Assembly (NCBI RefSeq): GCF_017876315.1
Contig: NZ_JAGINU010000001.1
Coordinates: 868,001-932,000 of the forward strand
Origin: Pseudonocardia parietis
Lineage (GTDB): Bacteria > Actinomycetota > Actinomycetes > Mycobacteriales > Pseudonocardiaceae
Length of the DNA: 64,000 bases
Reading direction: 5' to 3'
A program made the translations under genes and the position numbers. Positions 50,029-56,731 of this stretch are shown in pieces. The notes beneath the pieces were generated by a model. It had not been told where the DNA came from. It was given only the letters and a program-made list of their open reading frames with translations, and did no database searches. The stretch's first letter is position 1; every line of letters begins with the position of its first letter.

Positions 50029-51327
50029 ATGGGGCAGGAGGCGGTCCGCGCGCCGGCCGATCCGCTGCGCACCGACGCCGACCTGGACACCCTCGTCGAG
50101 CGCGTCGGCAACGCGCGCCTGGTGCTGATCGGCGAGGCCTCGCACGGAACCCACGAGTTCTACGCCTGGCGGGACCGGTTGACCCGGCGGCTGGTCGCCG
50201 AACACGGATTCGGGTTCGTCGCTGTGGAGGGTGACTGGCCGGACTGCCGCCGCGTGCACCGCTACGCGACCGGTGATCCGGACATGCCCGCGGACCCCGA
50301 GGCGGTGCTGCGCGGCTACGGGCGCTGGCCGACCTGGATGTGGGCCAACACCGCGGTGCGCGACGCCGTGCGCTGGCTGCGCGAGCACAACGCCGGCCTG
50401 TCGGCCGCCGAACAGGTGGGGTTCCACGGGCTCGACGTGTACAGCCTGTACCGGTCGATGGACGCCGTGCTGGAGTGGCTCGCCGAGCACGAGCCGGAGC
50501 TGGCCGACGCCGCGCGGGCCGCCTACGCCTGTTTCGAACCGTTCGGGTCCGATCCGTTCGAGTACGCCCGGGCGACCCGATGGGTGCCGGAGAACTGCGA
50601 GGCGCCCGTCGTCGACGTGCTGACCGCGCTGTGCGAGCAGCACGCGCACGAATCCGGCGACGTGGGCGAGGGGCGGTTCGCCGCCGAGCAGAACGCCGCC
50701 GTGGTGGCCGGGGCCGAGCGCTACTACCGCACCGCGGTCCGGGGTGGCGCCGCGTCCTGGAACGTGCGCGACGAGCACATGGCCGACACCCTCGACCGGC
50801 TGCTCGAGCACGCGGGCCCGGGCGCCAAGGGCGTGGTGTGGGCGCACAACACCCACATCGGTGACGCCGCGGCCACCGACATGGCCGCGCACGGCATGAC
50901 CAACCTGGGCCGGCTGGCCCGCGAGCGCCACGGCGACGACGGCGTCGTGCTGGTGGGGCAGGCCGGGCACCGTGGCGAGGTGATGGCCGGCGACCACTGG
51001 GGTGCGCCCGCGCGCCGGATGACCGTGCCCGCCGGCCGTGCGGACAGCGCGGAGGACCTGCTGCACGACGCGCTCGGTGACCAGGCGTCGGTGCTGACGT
51101 TCCCGCCGGCGTCCGAGCAGCCCCGCTGGCTGCGGGACTCGCTGGACCACCGTGCGATCGGCGTCGTGTACCACCCGGAGCGGGAACGCCGGGGCAACTA
51201 CGTGCCCTCGACGCTCGGTGACCGCTACGACGCGCTGCTCTGGTTCGGCGCCACCACGGCCCTGCAGCCGTTGCGCCCCGAGCCGGGTGACGATCCGGAG
51301 CCGGAGACCTCACCGTCCGGTGTGTGA
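50029..51327 (+). CDS. Erythromycin esterase-like protein
   Basis: 432 residues from ATG 50029 with AAGGAA upstream. Family motifs: LVLIGEASHGTHEFYAWRDR (His and Glu of the active centre), FVAVEGDWPDCRRVHRYATG, VVWAHNTHIGDAAATDM and GVVYHPERERRGNYV. Ere-type enzymes hydrolyse macrolide lactones, but most actinobacterial homologues have unknown roles in hydrolysis of other substrates. No resistance genes accompany it. Followed by a stem-loop and palindromes that probably belong to the next regulator gene. Confidence 0.85.
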   Translation: MGQEAVRAPADPLRTDADLDTLVERVGNARLVLIGEASHGTHEFYAWRDRLTRRLVAEHGFGFVAVEGDWPDCRRVHRYATGDPDMPADPEAVLRGYGRWPTWMWANTAVRDAVRWLREHNAGLSAAEQVGFHGLDVYSLYRSMDAVLEWLAEHEPELADAARAAYACFEPFGSDPFEYARATRWVPENCEAPVVDVLTALCEQHAHESGDVGEGRFAAEQNAAVVAGAERYYRTAVRGGAASWNVRDEHMADTLDRLLEHAGPGAKGVVWAHNTHIGDAAATDMAAHGMTNLGRLARERHGDDGVVLVGQAGHRGEVMAGDHWGAPARRMTVPAGRADSAEDLLHDALGDQASVLTFPPASEQPRWLRDSLDHRAIGVVYHPERERRGNYVPSTLGDRYDALLWFGATTALQPLRPEPGDDPEPETSPSGV

Positions 51328-51338
51328 CCGGATCCGGG

Positions 51339-51418
51339 CCGGTGATCACCGGTCGTGGAGTGGAGCGTACGTGCGCCGTACGCCGCACTCCATAACCGTC
51401 GATCACCGGCCGGTGATC
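51339..51418. promoter_or_regulatory. Symmetric palindrome array before an IclR gene
   Basis: Two perfect palindromes, CCGGTGATCACCGG (51339-51352) and GATCACCGGCCGGTGATC (51401-51418), flank a stem-loop with arms GGAGTG/CACTCC (51357-51362, 51386-51391) and GCGTACG/CGTACGC (51365-51371, 51377-51383). The two outer sites share the half CCGGTGATC. The stem-loop may terminate the preceding gene, and the outer palindromes are good operator candidates for the IclR regulator starting at 51460. Confidence 0.65.
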
Positions 51419-51459
51419 AGCGCTGGTGCGCCCGGGCGCCCGACGGCGACCATGACCAC

Positions 51460-52245
51460 ATGGCACGGGTGGCGACAGGGGAGTCGGTGATCGCCCGGGT
51501 CGTGCGCGTGCTGGACGCGTTCGGCCCCGACGAGCGGGTGCTGCGGGTCTCCGAGATCGCGGCGCGGTCCGGGCTGCACGTGGCGACGGCCTCCCGCCTG
51601 GTCGCCGAGCTCGTCGCGCACGGCCTGCTCGCCCGCGACGACCACGGCGGCGTCCGGGTCGGCCTGCGGATGTGGGAGCTGAGCTCGCGCGCGTCGCCGA
51701 CGGCGTTCCTGCGGGACGCCGCGATGCCGGTGCTGGAGGAGGTGCACGCCGCGGTCGGCCAGCACGTCCAACTCGGCGTGCTCGACGGCACCGAGGTGCT
51801 CTTCCTGGAACGGCTCACCGCACCCGGAGCGGTGGTCAACTACACCAGGATCGCCGGGCGGCTGTCGCTGGTCGCGTCGTCGTCCGGGCTGGTCCTGCTC
51901 GCGCACGCGCCGGCCAGGGTCCGGGACGCCGTCGCGGCCGGCCCGTTCGAGCGCTTCACCGCGGCCTCGATCGACTCGGCCGAGCGGCTGCGCCGGGTGC
52001 TCGCCGACGTCCGGCGGGACGGCCACGTGATCTGTCCCGGCTACATCCATCCCGACGCGACGGGTGTCGCCGTGCCGGTCTGGGACCCGGGCCGTCAGGT
52101 CGTGGCGGCGGCGCTGGGGGCGGTCGTCCCGAACACGGCGGGCGTCAGCGCGAGCGTGGTGCCGGTGCTGTCGGCGGCCGCACGCGGGATCACCCGCCGC
52201 CTCGCGTCGGCCGACCCGGGCAGGACCCGCCCTCTCACTGATTGA
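51460..52245 (+). CDS. IclR-family regulator
   Basis: 261 residues from ATG 51460; an ATG 8 bases earlier is out of frame. HTH: LRVSEIAARSGLHVATASRL. Effector domain: VGQHVQLGVLDGTEVLFLER, RLSLVASSSGLVLLAHAP, and an end with DATGVAVPVWDPGRQVVAAA. It precedes the oxidoreductase and P450 genes in the same direction, with 135 bp of repeat-containing leader between, so it likely controls this monooxygenase pair. Confidence 0.9.
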   Translation: MARVATGESVIARVVRVLDAFGPDERVLRVSEIAARSGLHVATASRLVAELVAHGLLARDDHGGVRVGLRMWELSSRASPTAFLRDAAMPVLEEVHAAVGQHVQLGVLDGTEVLFLERLTAPGAVVNYTRIAGRLSLVASSSGLVLLAHAPARVRDAVAAGPFERFTAASIDSAERLRRVLADVRRDGHVICPGYIHPDATGVAVPVWDPGRQVVAAALGAVVPNTAGVSASVVPVLSAAARGITRRLASADPGRTRPLTD

Positions 52246-52291
52246 GACAAGCCTTCGGTCCCGCCGGCCGGCCTCGCATGCTCGGCACATC

Positions 52292-52363
52292 GGGGCAGGG
52301 AGGCCCTCGGGGGCCGGGACACCCTCGGGGGCAGAGACGCCCTCGGGGGCAGGGACGCCCTCG
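52292..52363. repeat. Four tandem 18-bp repeats in a 5' leader
   Basis: Units of GGGGCAGGGACGCCCTCG start at 52292, 52310, 52328 and 52346, each differing by a few bases. A fifth, decayed unit carries the AGGGAGGA ribosome-binding site of the oxidoreductase gene. The array probably arose by slippage of the ribosome-binding region, and each unit offers a weak purine-rich anti-Shine-Dalgarno match. Confidence 0.7.
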
Positions 52364-52380
52364 AGAACAGGGAGGACACA

Positions 52381-53349
52381 GTGGTCGGAACCCGCAGTCG
52401 TAGGACGGACGCCGTGGCGTCGGTCGTGGTGGTCTCCCGCTCGGCGGCGGCCGACGGGGTCGTGACGCTGGAACTGGCGGCCCCCGACGGGCGCCGGCTC
52501 CCGGACTGGGCTCCCGGCGCGCACATCGACCTGGTCCTGCCGAACGGCGTGACCCGCCAGTACTCGCTGTGCGGCGACCGGTGGGACGCGCACACCTACC
52601 GGATCGGGGTGCTGCGCGAACCCGACGGCCGCGGCGGCTCCGCCTACGTGCACGACCGGCTCGAGGTCGGCGACGTGATCGGGCTCGGTGGACCGCGCAA
52701 CAACTTCCCGCTGGTCCCCGCGCAGCGCTACCTGTTCGTGGCCGGCGGAATCGGGATCACCCCGCTGCTCCCGATGATCCACCAGGCCGAGCTGCTGGAC
52801 GTCGACTGGCAGCTGCTCTACGGGGGCCGGACCCGCTCGTCGATGGCGTTCCGCGACGAGCTCGCCCGCTACGGCGACCGGGTCCACGTCGTCCCGCAGG
52901 ACGAGCACGGTCTGCTGGACCTGGCCGGGTTCCTCGGCGAGCCGCGCACGGACACCCGGGTCCTCGCCTGCGGCCCGGCGCCGCTGCTCGCGGCGCTGGC
53001 CGAGGTCACCGCCGACCGACCGGCGCACACGGTCCGCACCGAGCGGTTCGTCGCCGCCGACGCGGGCGCACCCGCCCGGGACACGCCCTTCGAGGTGGAG
53101 CTGGCCCGGCGCGGGGTGACCGTCACCGTCGGCCCGGAACGGACCGTGCTGGCGGCCGTCGCCGGGGCCGGGGCCGACGTGCTGTCGTCCTGCCGCCAAG
53201 GCACCTGCGGCACCTGCGAGACGGCCGTCCTCGCGGGCGACCCGGACCACCGCGACTCGGTCCTCGACGACGACGGGCGCTCGGCGGGCGACTGCATGCT
53301 CATCTGCGTGTCGCGCTCCCGCGGCGACCGGCTCACCCTCGACCTGTAG
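52381..53349 (+). CDS. Phthalate-dioxygenase-reductase-type flavo-iron-sulfur reductase
   Basis: 322 residues from GTG 52381. Domain order: flavin domain with RQYSLCGDRWDAHTYRI, NAD domain with FVAGGIGITPLLPMIHQAEL, then a C-terminal plant-type [2Fe-2S] domain with cysteines in SSCRQGTCGTCETAVLAG. This order (flavin, NAD, ferredoxin) is that of PDR and VanB. It passes electrons from NADH to an oxygenase, most likely the P450 encoded 34 bp downstream. It could also serve the VanA-like Rieske oxygenase at 13981, which lacks its own reductase. Confidence 0.92.
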   Translation: MVGTRSRRTDAVASVVVVSRSAAADGVVTLELAAPDGRRLPDWAPGAHIDLVLPNGVTRQYSLCGDRWDAHTYRIGVLREPDGRGGSAYVHDRLEVGDVIGLGGPRNNFPLVPAQRYLFVAGGIGITPLLPMIHQAELLDVDWQLLYGGRTRSSMAFRDELARYGDRVHVVPQDEHGLLDLAGFLGEPRTDTRVLACGPAPLLAALAEVTADRPAHTVRTERFVAADAGAPARDTPFEVELARRGVTVTVGPERTVLAAVAGAGADVLSSCRQGTCGTCETAVLAGDPDHRDSVLDDDGRSAGDCMLICVSRSRGDRLTLDL

Positions 53350-53383
53350 CCCTGGCGAACCCCGCCACCGACGGAGGCCCACC

Positions 53384-54607
53384 GTGACGCTCGCCGAGCA
53401 CCCCGCCACCGATGTCCCCACCAGCGACGCCGACCCGTTCGGGCACGAGATCCTCGAGGACCCGACCCCCTTCCACACCGCGCTGCGCGAGGCCGGCCCC
53501 GTCTCGTACCTGAGCCGGTACGGCGTGTTCGCGTTCGGTCGCTATGCCGAGGTGCACGCGGCGCTCGTGGACTGGCAGGGGTTCCAGTCCGCGGCCGGGG
53601 TCGGGCTGTCCAACTTCCGGACCGAGGAGCCGTGGCGGCCGCCGTCGCTGCTGCTGGAGGCCGACCCGCCGCGGCACGACGCGCCCCGCCGCGTCCTGTC
53701 GGCCGTGCTCGGCCCGCGCGCGCTGCGCCGGCTGCGGGAGGGCTGGGCGGCCGACGCCGAGGCGCTCGTCGACGAGGTGCTGGCCCGCGGGCCCGAGTTC
53801 GACGCCGTCGCGAGCCTGGCCGAGGCGTTCCCGCTGCGGGTCTTCCCGGACGCCGTCGGTATCGGCGAAGCGGGCCGCGAACACCTGCTCCCCTACGGTG
53901 ACCTGCTGTTCAACGCGTTCGGACCGCACAACGACCTCGTGGCGACGGGCCTGCCCCGGATGGGCGAGCTCGCGGGCTGGGTCGATGCGCAGTGCCGGCG
54001 GGACGCGCTGGCCCCCGGAGGGTTCGGTGCCGCCATCTGGGCCGCGGCCGACCGCGGCGACATCACCCACGACCAGGCTCCGCTGGTCGTGCGGTCGCTG
54101 CTCTCGGCCGGGGTGGACACCACGGTGCACGGGCTCTCCGCAGTGCTGCACGCCTTCGCCACCCACCCGGATCAGTGGGCACGGTTGCGCGAGCGGCCCG
54201 AGCTGGTCCGGGTCGCGTTCGACGAGGCGGTCCGCTGGGCGTCGCCGGTGCAGACGTTCTTCCGCACCGCGACCCGCGACATCGAGATCGCCGGTACCTC
54301 CGTCCCGGACGGCCGGAAGATCCTCATGTTCCTGGGCGCGGCCAACCGCGACCCCCGCCGCTGGGGTGCCGACGCCGACCGGTTCGACCTCGGGCGCGAC
54401 CCCTCCGGGCACGTCGGCTTCGGCATGGGCATCCACCAGTGCGTCGGGCAGCACGTGGCCCGGCTGGAGGCCGAGTCGGTGCTGCGGGCCCTGCTGCGGC
54501 GGGTGGAGACGATCGAGCTCACGGGGCCGGCCCGCCGCCATCACAACAACACCCTGCGCGCCTGGGAGTCGATCCCGGTCCGGGTCCGCCCGGCCACCGG
54601 TCGCTGA
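53384..54607 (+). CDS. Cytochrome P450
   Basis: 407 residues from GTG 53384. I-helix LLSAGVDTTVHGL (oxygen activation), ExxR in FDEAVRWASPV and the haem-ligand loop FGMGIHQCVGQHVARLEAE are all present. The sequence is similar in style to CYP199/CYP116-type soluble bacterial P450s that demethylate or hydroxylate aromatic acids. The adjacent PDR-type reductase makes a two-protein system similar to the fused CYP116B reductase arrangement. Substrate unknown. Confidence 0.92.
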   Translation: MTLAEHPATDVPTSDADPFGHEILEDPTPFHTALREAGPVSYLSRYGVFAFGRYAEVHAALVDWQGFQSAAGVGLSNFRTEEPWRPPSLLLEADPPRHDAPRRVLSAVLGPRALRRLREGWAADAEALVDEVLARGPEFDAVASLAEAFPLRVFPDAVGIGEAGREHLLPYGDLLFNAFGPHNDLVATGLPRMGELAGWVDAQCRRDALAPGGFGAAIWAAADRGDITHDQAPLVVRSLLSAGVDTTVHGLSAVLHAFATHPDQWARLRERPELVRVAFDEAVRWASPVQTFFRTATRDIEIAGTSVPDGRKILMFLGAANRDPRRWGADADRFDLGRDPSGHVGFGMGIHQCVGQHVARLEAESVLRALLRRVETIELTGPARRHHNNTLRAWESIPVRVRPATGR

Positions 54608-54688
54608 GCAGGAGACACCGGGAACACACCGTCCGGCGCACCGCGCGCGCACATTCGGCGAACGGCACCGAAAAGATGAACACCCACA

Positions 54689-54712
54689 CGGAAAGTAATG
54701 TCGCCGCACGAT
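54689..54712. promoter_or_regulatory. Conserved upstream element of secreted gene 1
   Basis: CGGAAAGTA followed by T-TCG and CGAT spans 54689-54712 and recurs at 55356-55379 ahead of the tandem paralogue, 131 and 143 bp before the two start codons. A second shared block, GGGCTCCCCCG then CAGCGTG-CGGCAGGTATC, lies nearer the genes (about 54768-54810 and 55439-55480). Candidate promoter and leader elements. Confidence 0.45.
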
Positions 54713-54842
54713 GGGGTTGTCGGGTTTGAACCTGCCGATTCGCGTCGTTACGTTGTTCCCAGCCGACACGGGCTCCCCCGCCTTTGTCAGCGTGTCGGCA
54801 GGTATCGAGGCCCCTGTCTCGAAACTCGTCAGGAGAAGAACT

Positions 54843-55199
54843 GTGCTGAAGAAGAAGGCCGGCATCATCGCCGCGACGTCCGTCGCGGGCCTGCTCGCGC
54901 TCTCCCCGCTCGCGTTCGCCGGCAACGACGACGGTGGCGCCATCGACAAGGACGCCAAGGGCGTCGTCGCGGGTGCGAACGGCAACAACGGCCAGGTGCC
55001 GGTCGAGGTCTGCAACAACAACGTTCCGGTCAACGTGCTGGGCGTCCAGGTTCCGGTCGAGGACGGGGCGGCGGGCAACGGCCTGACCGGCGGCGCCGGC
55101 ATCGCGGGCGAGGGCAAGGCGAAGTCGGGCGACTCGGTCACCGACCAGTCCGACAACTGCGCCCAGGAGGCCGGCACCGGCGACGCGGTCGGCGGCTGA
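54843..55199 (+). CDS. Small secreted protein 1 (chaplin-like)
   Basis: 118 residues from GTG 54843, which has AGGAGAAGAACT upstream. Signal peptide LKKKAGIIAATSVAGLLALS with an AFA cleavage site (PLAFAGNDD). The mature part has VPVEVCNNNVPVNVLGVQVP, a short hydrophobic strand pattern like that of chaplins, one further cysteine near the end (DNCAQE) and Gly/Asn-rich sequence. Probably a cell-surface or aerial-structure protein with one disulfide. Its paralogue follows at 55522 with a similar leader. Confidence 0.75.
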   Translation: MLKKKAGIIAATSVAGLLALSPLAFAGNDDGGAIDKDAKGVVAGANGNNGQVPVEVCNNNVPVNVLGVQVPVEDGAAGNGLTGGAGIAGEGKAKSGDSVTDQSDNCAQEAGTGDAVGG

Positions 55200-55217
55200 T
55201 CTTCCTCGCATCATCGG

Positions 55218-55250
55218 CGTGCCCCGGGACCGCTTCGGTCCCGGGGCACG
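55218..55250 (+). terminator. Strong hairpin terminator
   Basis: A perfect 14-bp stem (CGTGCCCCGGGACC with its complement) around a 5-base loop GCTTC, 18 bp after the secreted gene 1 stop. No long T-run, as usual in actinobacteria. It separates the two paralogous genes into independent transcripts. Confidence 0.8.
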
Positions 55251-55355
55251 TTCGTGTTCGCGGCGGTTCCCGCCGGTCACCCGGCGTCGATCGCGGACCG
55301 GTGTCCCGGCAGATCTGCCGGAGAACAGATGAACCCGATCGTGTGAATAACGGAA

Positions 55356-55379
55356 CGGAAAGTAGTTTCGGCACTCGAT
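55356..55379. promoter_or_regulatory. Conserved upstream element of secreted gene 2
   Basis: CGGAAAGTAGTTTCGGCACT and CGAT, the counterpart of 54689-54712. It lies in the 322-bp gap between the two secreted-protein genes, which otherwise holds only the terminator and the shared leader block. Confidence 0.45.
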
Positions 55380-55521
55380 AGTGGTAGAGAAATTGTTTTC
55401 GGTGCTCCGCGGCGGATAGATTGCGGGGTAGTCGGCGCGGGCTCCCCCGTTTTTTGCCAGCGTGCCGGCAGGTATCCGGGGCCCTCCATGGGCGGGCTCG
55501 CGACTCACCAGGAGAAGAACT

Positions 55522-55923
55522 GTGCTGAAGAAGGCCGGAATCATCGTCGCGGCGTCCGCCGCCTCCCTGCTCGCCGTCTCCCCGCTCGCGTTCGCCGGCG
55601 ACTACGCCGCCGAGAAGACCGACGACGGTGGCAAGCACCAGGGCGGCCACGACGGCAGCCAGATCGACAAGAGCGCCGAGGGTGGCCTGCTCGGCGGCCT
55701 GAGCGGCAACAACGTCAACGTGCCGATCCAGGTCTGCAACAACAACATCCCGGTCAACGTCCTGGGCGCGCAGGCGCCGATCGAGGACCTGGGCCTGCTG
55801 AACGGCCTCACCGGTGCCCTCGGCATCGCGGGCAGCGCCGAGACCAAGTCCGGCGACTCGACCACCGACCAGTCCGACAGCTGCGGCCAGGTCTCCGGCT
55901 CGGGCGACTCGATCAGCGACTGA
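55522..55923 (+). CDS. Small secreted protein 2 (chaplin-like)
   Basis: 133 residues from GTG 55522 with AGGAGAAGAACT upstream. Signal peptide LKKAGIIVAASAASLLAVSP ending AFAGDY. The core VPIQVCNNNIPVNVLGAQAP parallels the first protein; after it LLNGLTGALGIAG and a Ser/Asp-rich tail with one cysteine (DSCGQVSG). A His/Gly/Asp-rich insert (KHQGGHDGSQ) after the signal peptide is absent from protein 1. Tandem duplicate with divergence in the insert. Confidence 0.75.
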   Translation: MLKKAGIIVAASAASLLAVSPLAFAGDYAAEKTDDGGKHQGGHDGSQIDKSAEGGLLGGLSGNNVNVPIQVCNNNIPVNVLGAQAPIEDLGLLNGLTGALGIAGSAETKSGDSTTDQSDSCGQVSGSGDSISD

Positions 55924-55937
55924 TCACAGCCCCGCCA

Positions 55938-55973
55938 CCGTGCCCCCGTCGACCCCGGTCGGCGGGGGCACGG
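55938..55973. terminator. Bidirectional hairpin terminator
   Basis: CCGTGCCCCCG (55938-55948) pairs with CGGGGGCACGG (55963-55973), and the loop itself forms CGACC/GGTCG. It stands between the convergent secreted gene 2 and the leftward hydrolase gene and can serve both. Confidence 0.75.
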
Positions 55974-55985
55974 TCGTCTCCGGGG

Positions 55986-56699
55986 TCAGCCGGCCCCGGT
56001 GATCTCCGCGACGACCACGGGCCACGCCCCGGACAGCGGGTCCACGACGCCGAAGTGGTCGACCCCGGCCGGCGTCACCAGCCGGGTGGACGGGTGGCGT
56101 TCCACGTAGGACAGCGAGTTGGCGAGCGGGACGCGGTCGTCGGCGTCGCCGTGCACGATCGTCACCGGCCCGGGCGGCGTCGCCAGCAGTGCCGGGTCGA
56201 GCTCTGGGTGCCCGGCCGCCGGCCCACCGAGGTAGGCGCGCACCGCACCGTCGCCGAGGTTCTCGCGATCGCCGAGGCCGAGATCGCCGACCGGCGCCAG
56301 CGCGACCGTCCGGCGGACCAGGTCCGGCTCGGTCACCGCGGCGTGCAGCACCAGGTGCCCGCCCGCGGAGTGCCCGACCGTGACGACGGGGCCGGCGAGC
56401 TCGTACGCCGCGCGTAACCCGGCGCGGACGTCGGTCACCGCCGCGGCCGGGTCGCCCGGGATGCGGCGGTACTCCAGCGAGGCGACCGGCAGGCCGAGGC
56501 GGTTCAGCTCCGTCGCCATCGGACGCAGATGGGTGCGGTCGATGTGCGGCCGCCAGAACCCGCCGTGCACCAGCACGACCAGCGGGTGCCCGGGCTCGCC
56601 GTCGGGCCAGAGCTCCAGCACCTGGTCGGCGTGCTCGCCGACGGAGACCGTGCGCGGCGGCTCGGGGGCCGGCCGGCTCAGGATCGAGGGTGTGTCCAC
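55986..56699 (-). CDS. Alpha/beta hydrolase (kynurenine-formamidase-like)
   Basis: 237 residues from GTG 56699, with AAGGTGG somewhat distant upstream. VVLVHGGFWRPHIDRTHLRP is the HGGFW oxyanion motif of the esterase-lipase group, VVTVGHSAGGHLVLHAA the nucleophile Ser, IVHGDADDRVPLANS the Asp, and AGVDHFGVVDP the His. Cytosolic esterase or amidase; substrate unknown. It starts 32 bp after the P-type ATPase gene on the same strand. Confidence 0.85.
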   Translation of the reverse strand: MDTPSILSRPAPEPPRTVSVGEHADQVLELWPDGEPGHPLVVLVHGGFWRPHIDRTHLRPMATELNRLGLPVASLEYRRIPGDPAAAVTDVRAGLRAAYELAGPVVTVGHSAGGHLVLHAAVTEPDLVRRTVALAPVGDLGLGDRENLGDGAVRAYLGGPAAGHPELDPALLATPPGPVTIVHGDADDRVPLANSLSYVERHPSTRLVTPAGVDHFGVVDPLSGAWPVVVAEITGAG

Positions 56700-56731
56700 G
56701 GCCAGTGGTCTACCACCTTCCGGCGCGGTGA

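Noticed and set aside
48632-51466. A 944-residue leftward frame covering the GH13 gene and the region to 51466
   Set aside because: Only the part from 49924 is GH13; the rest is Arg/Pro-rich antisense of the erythromycin-esterase-like gene.
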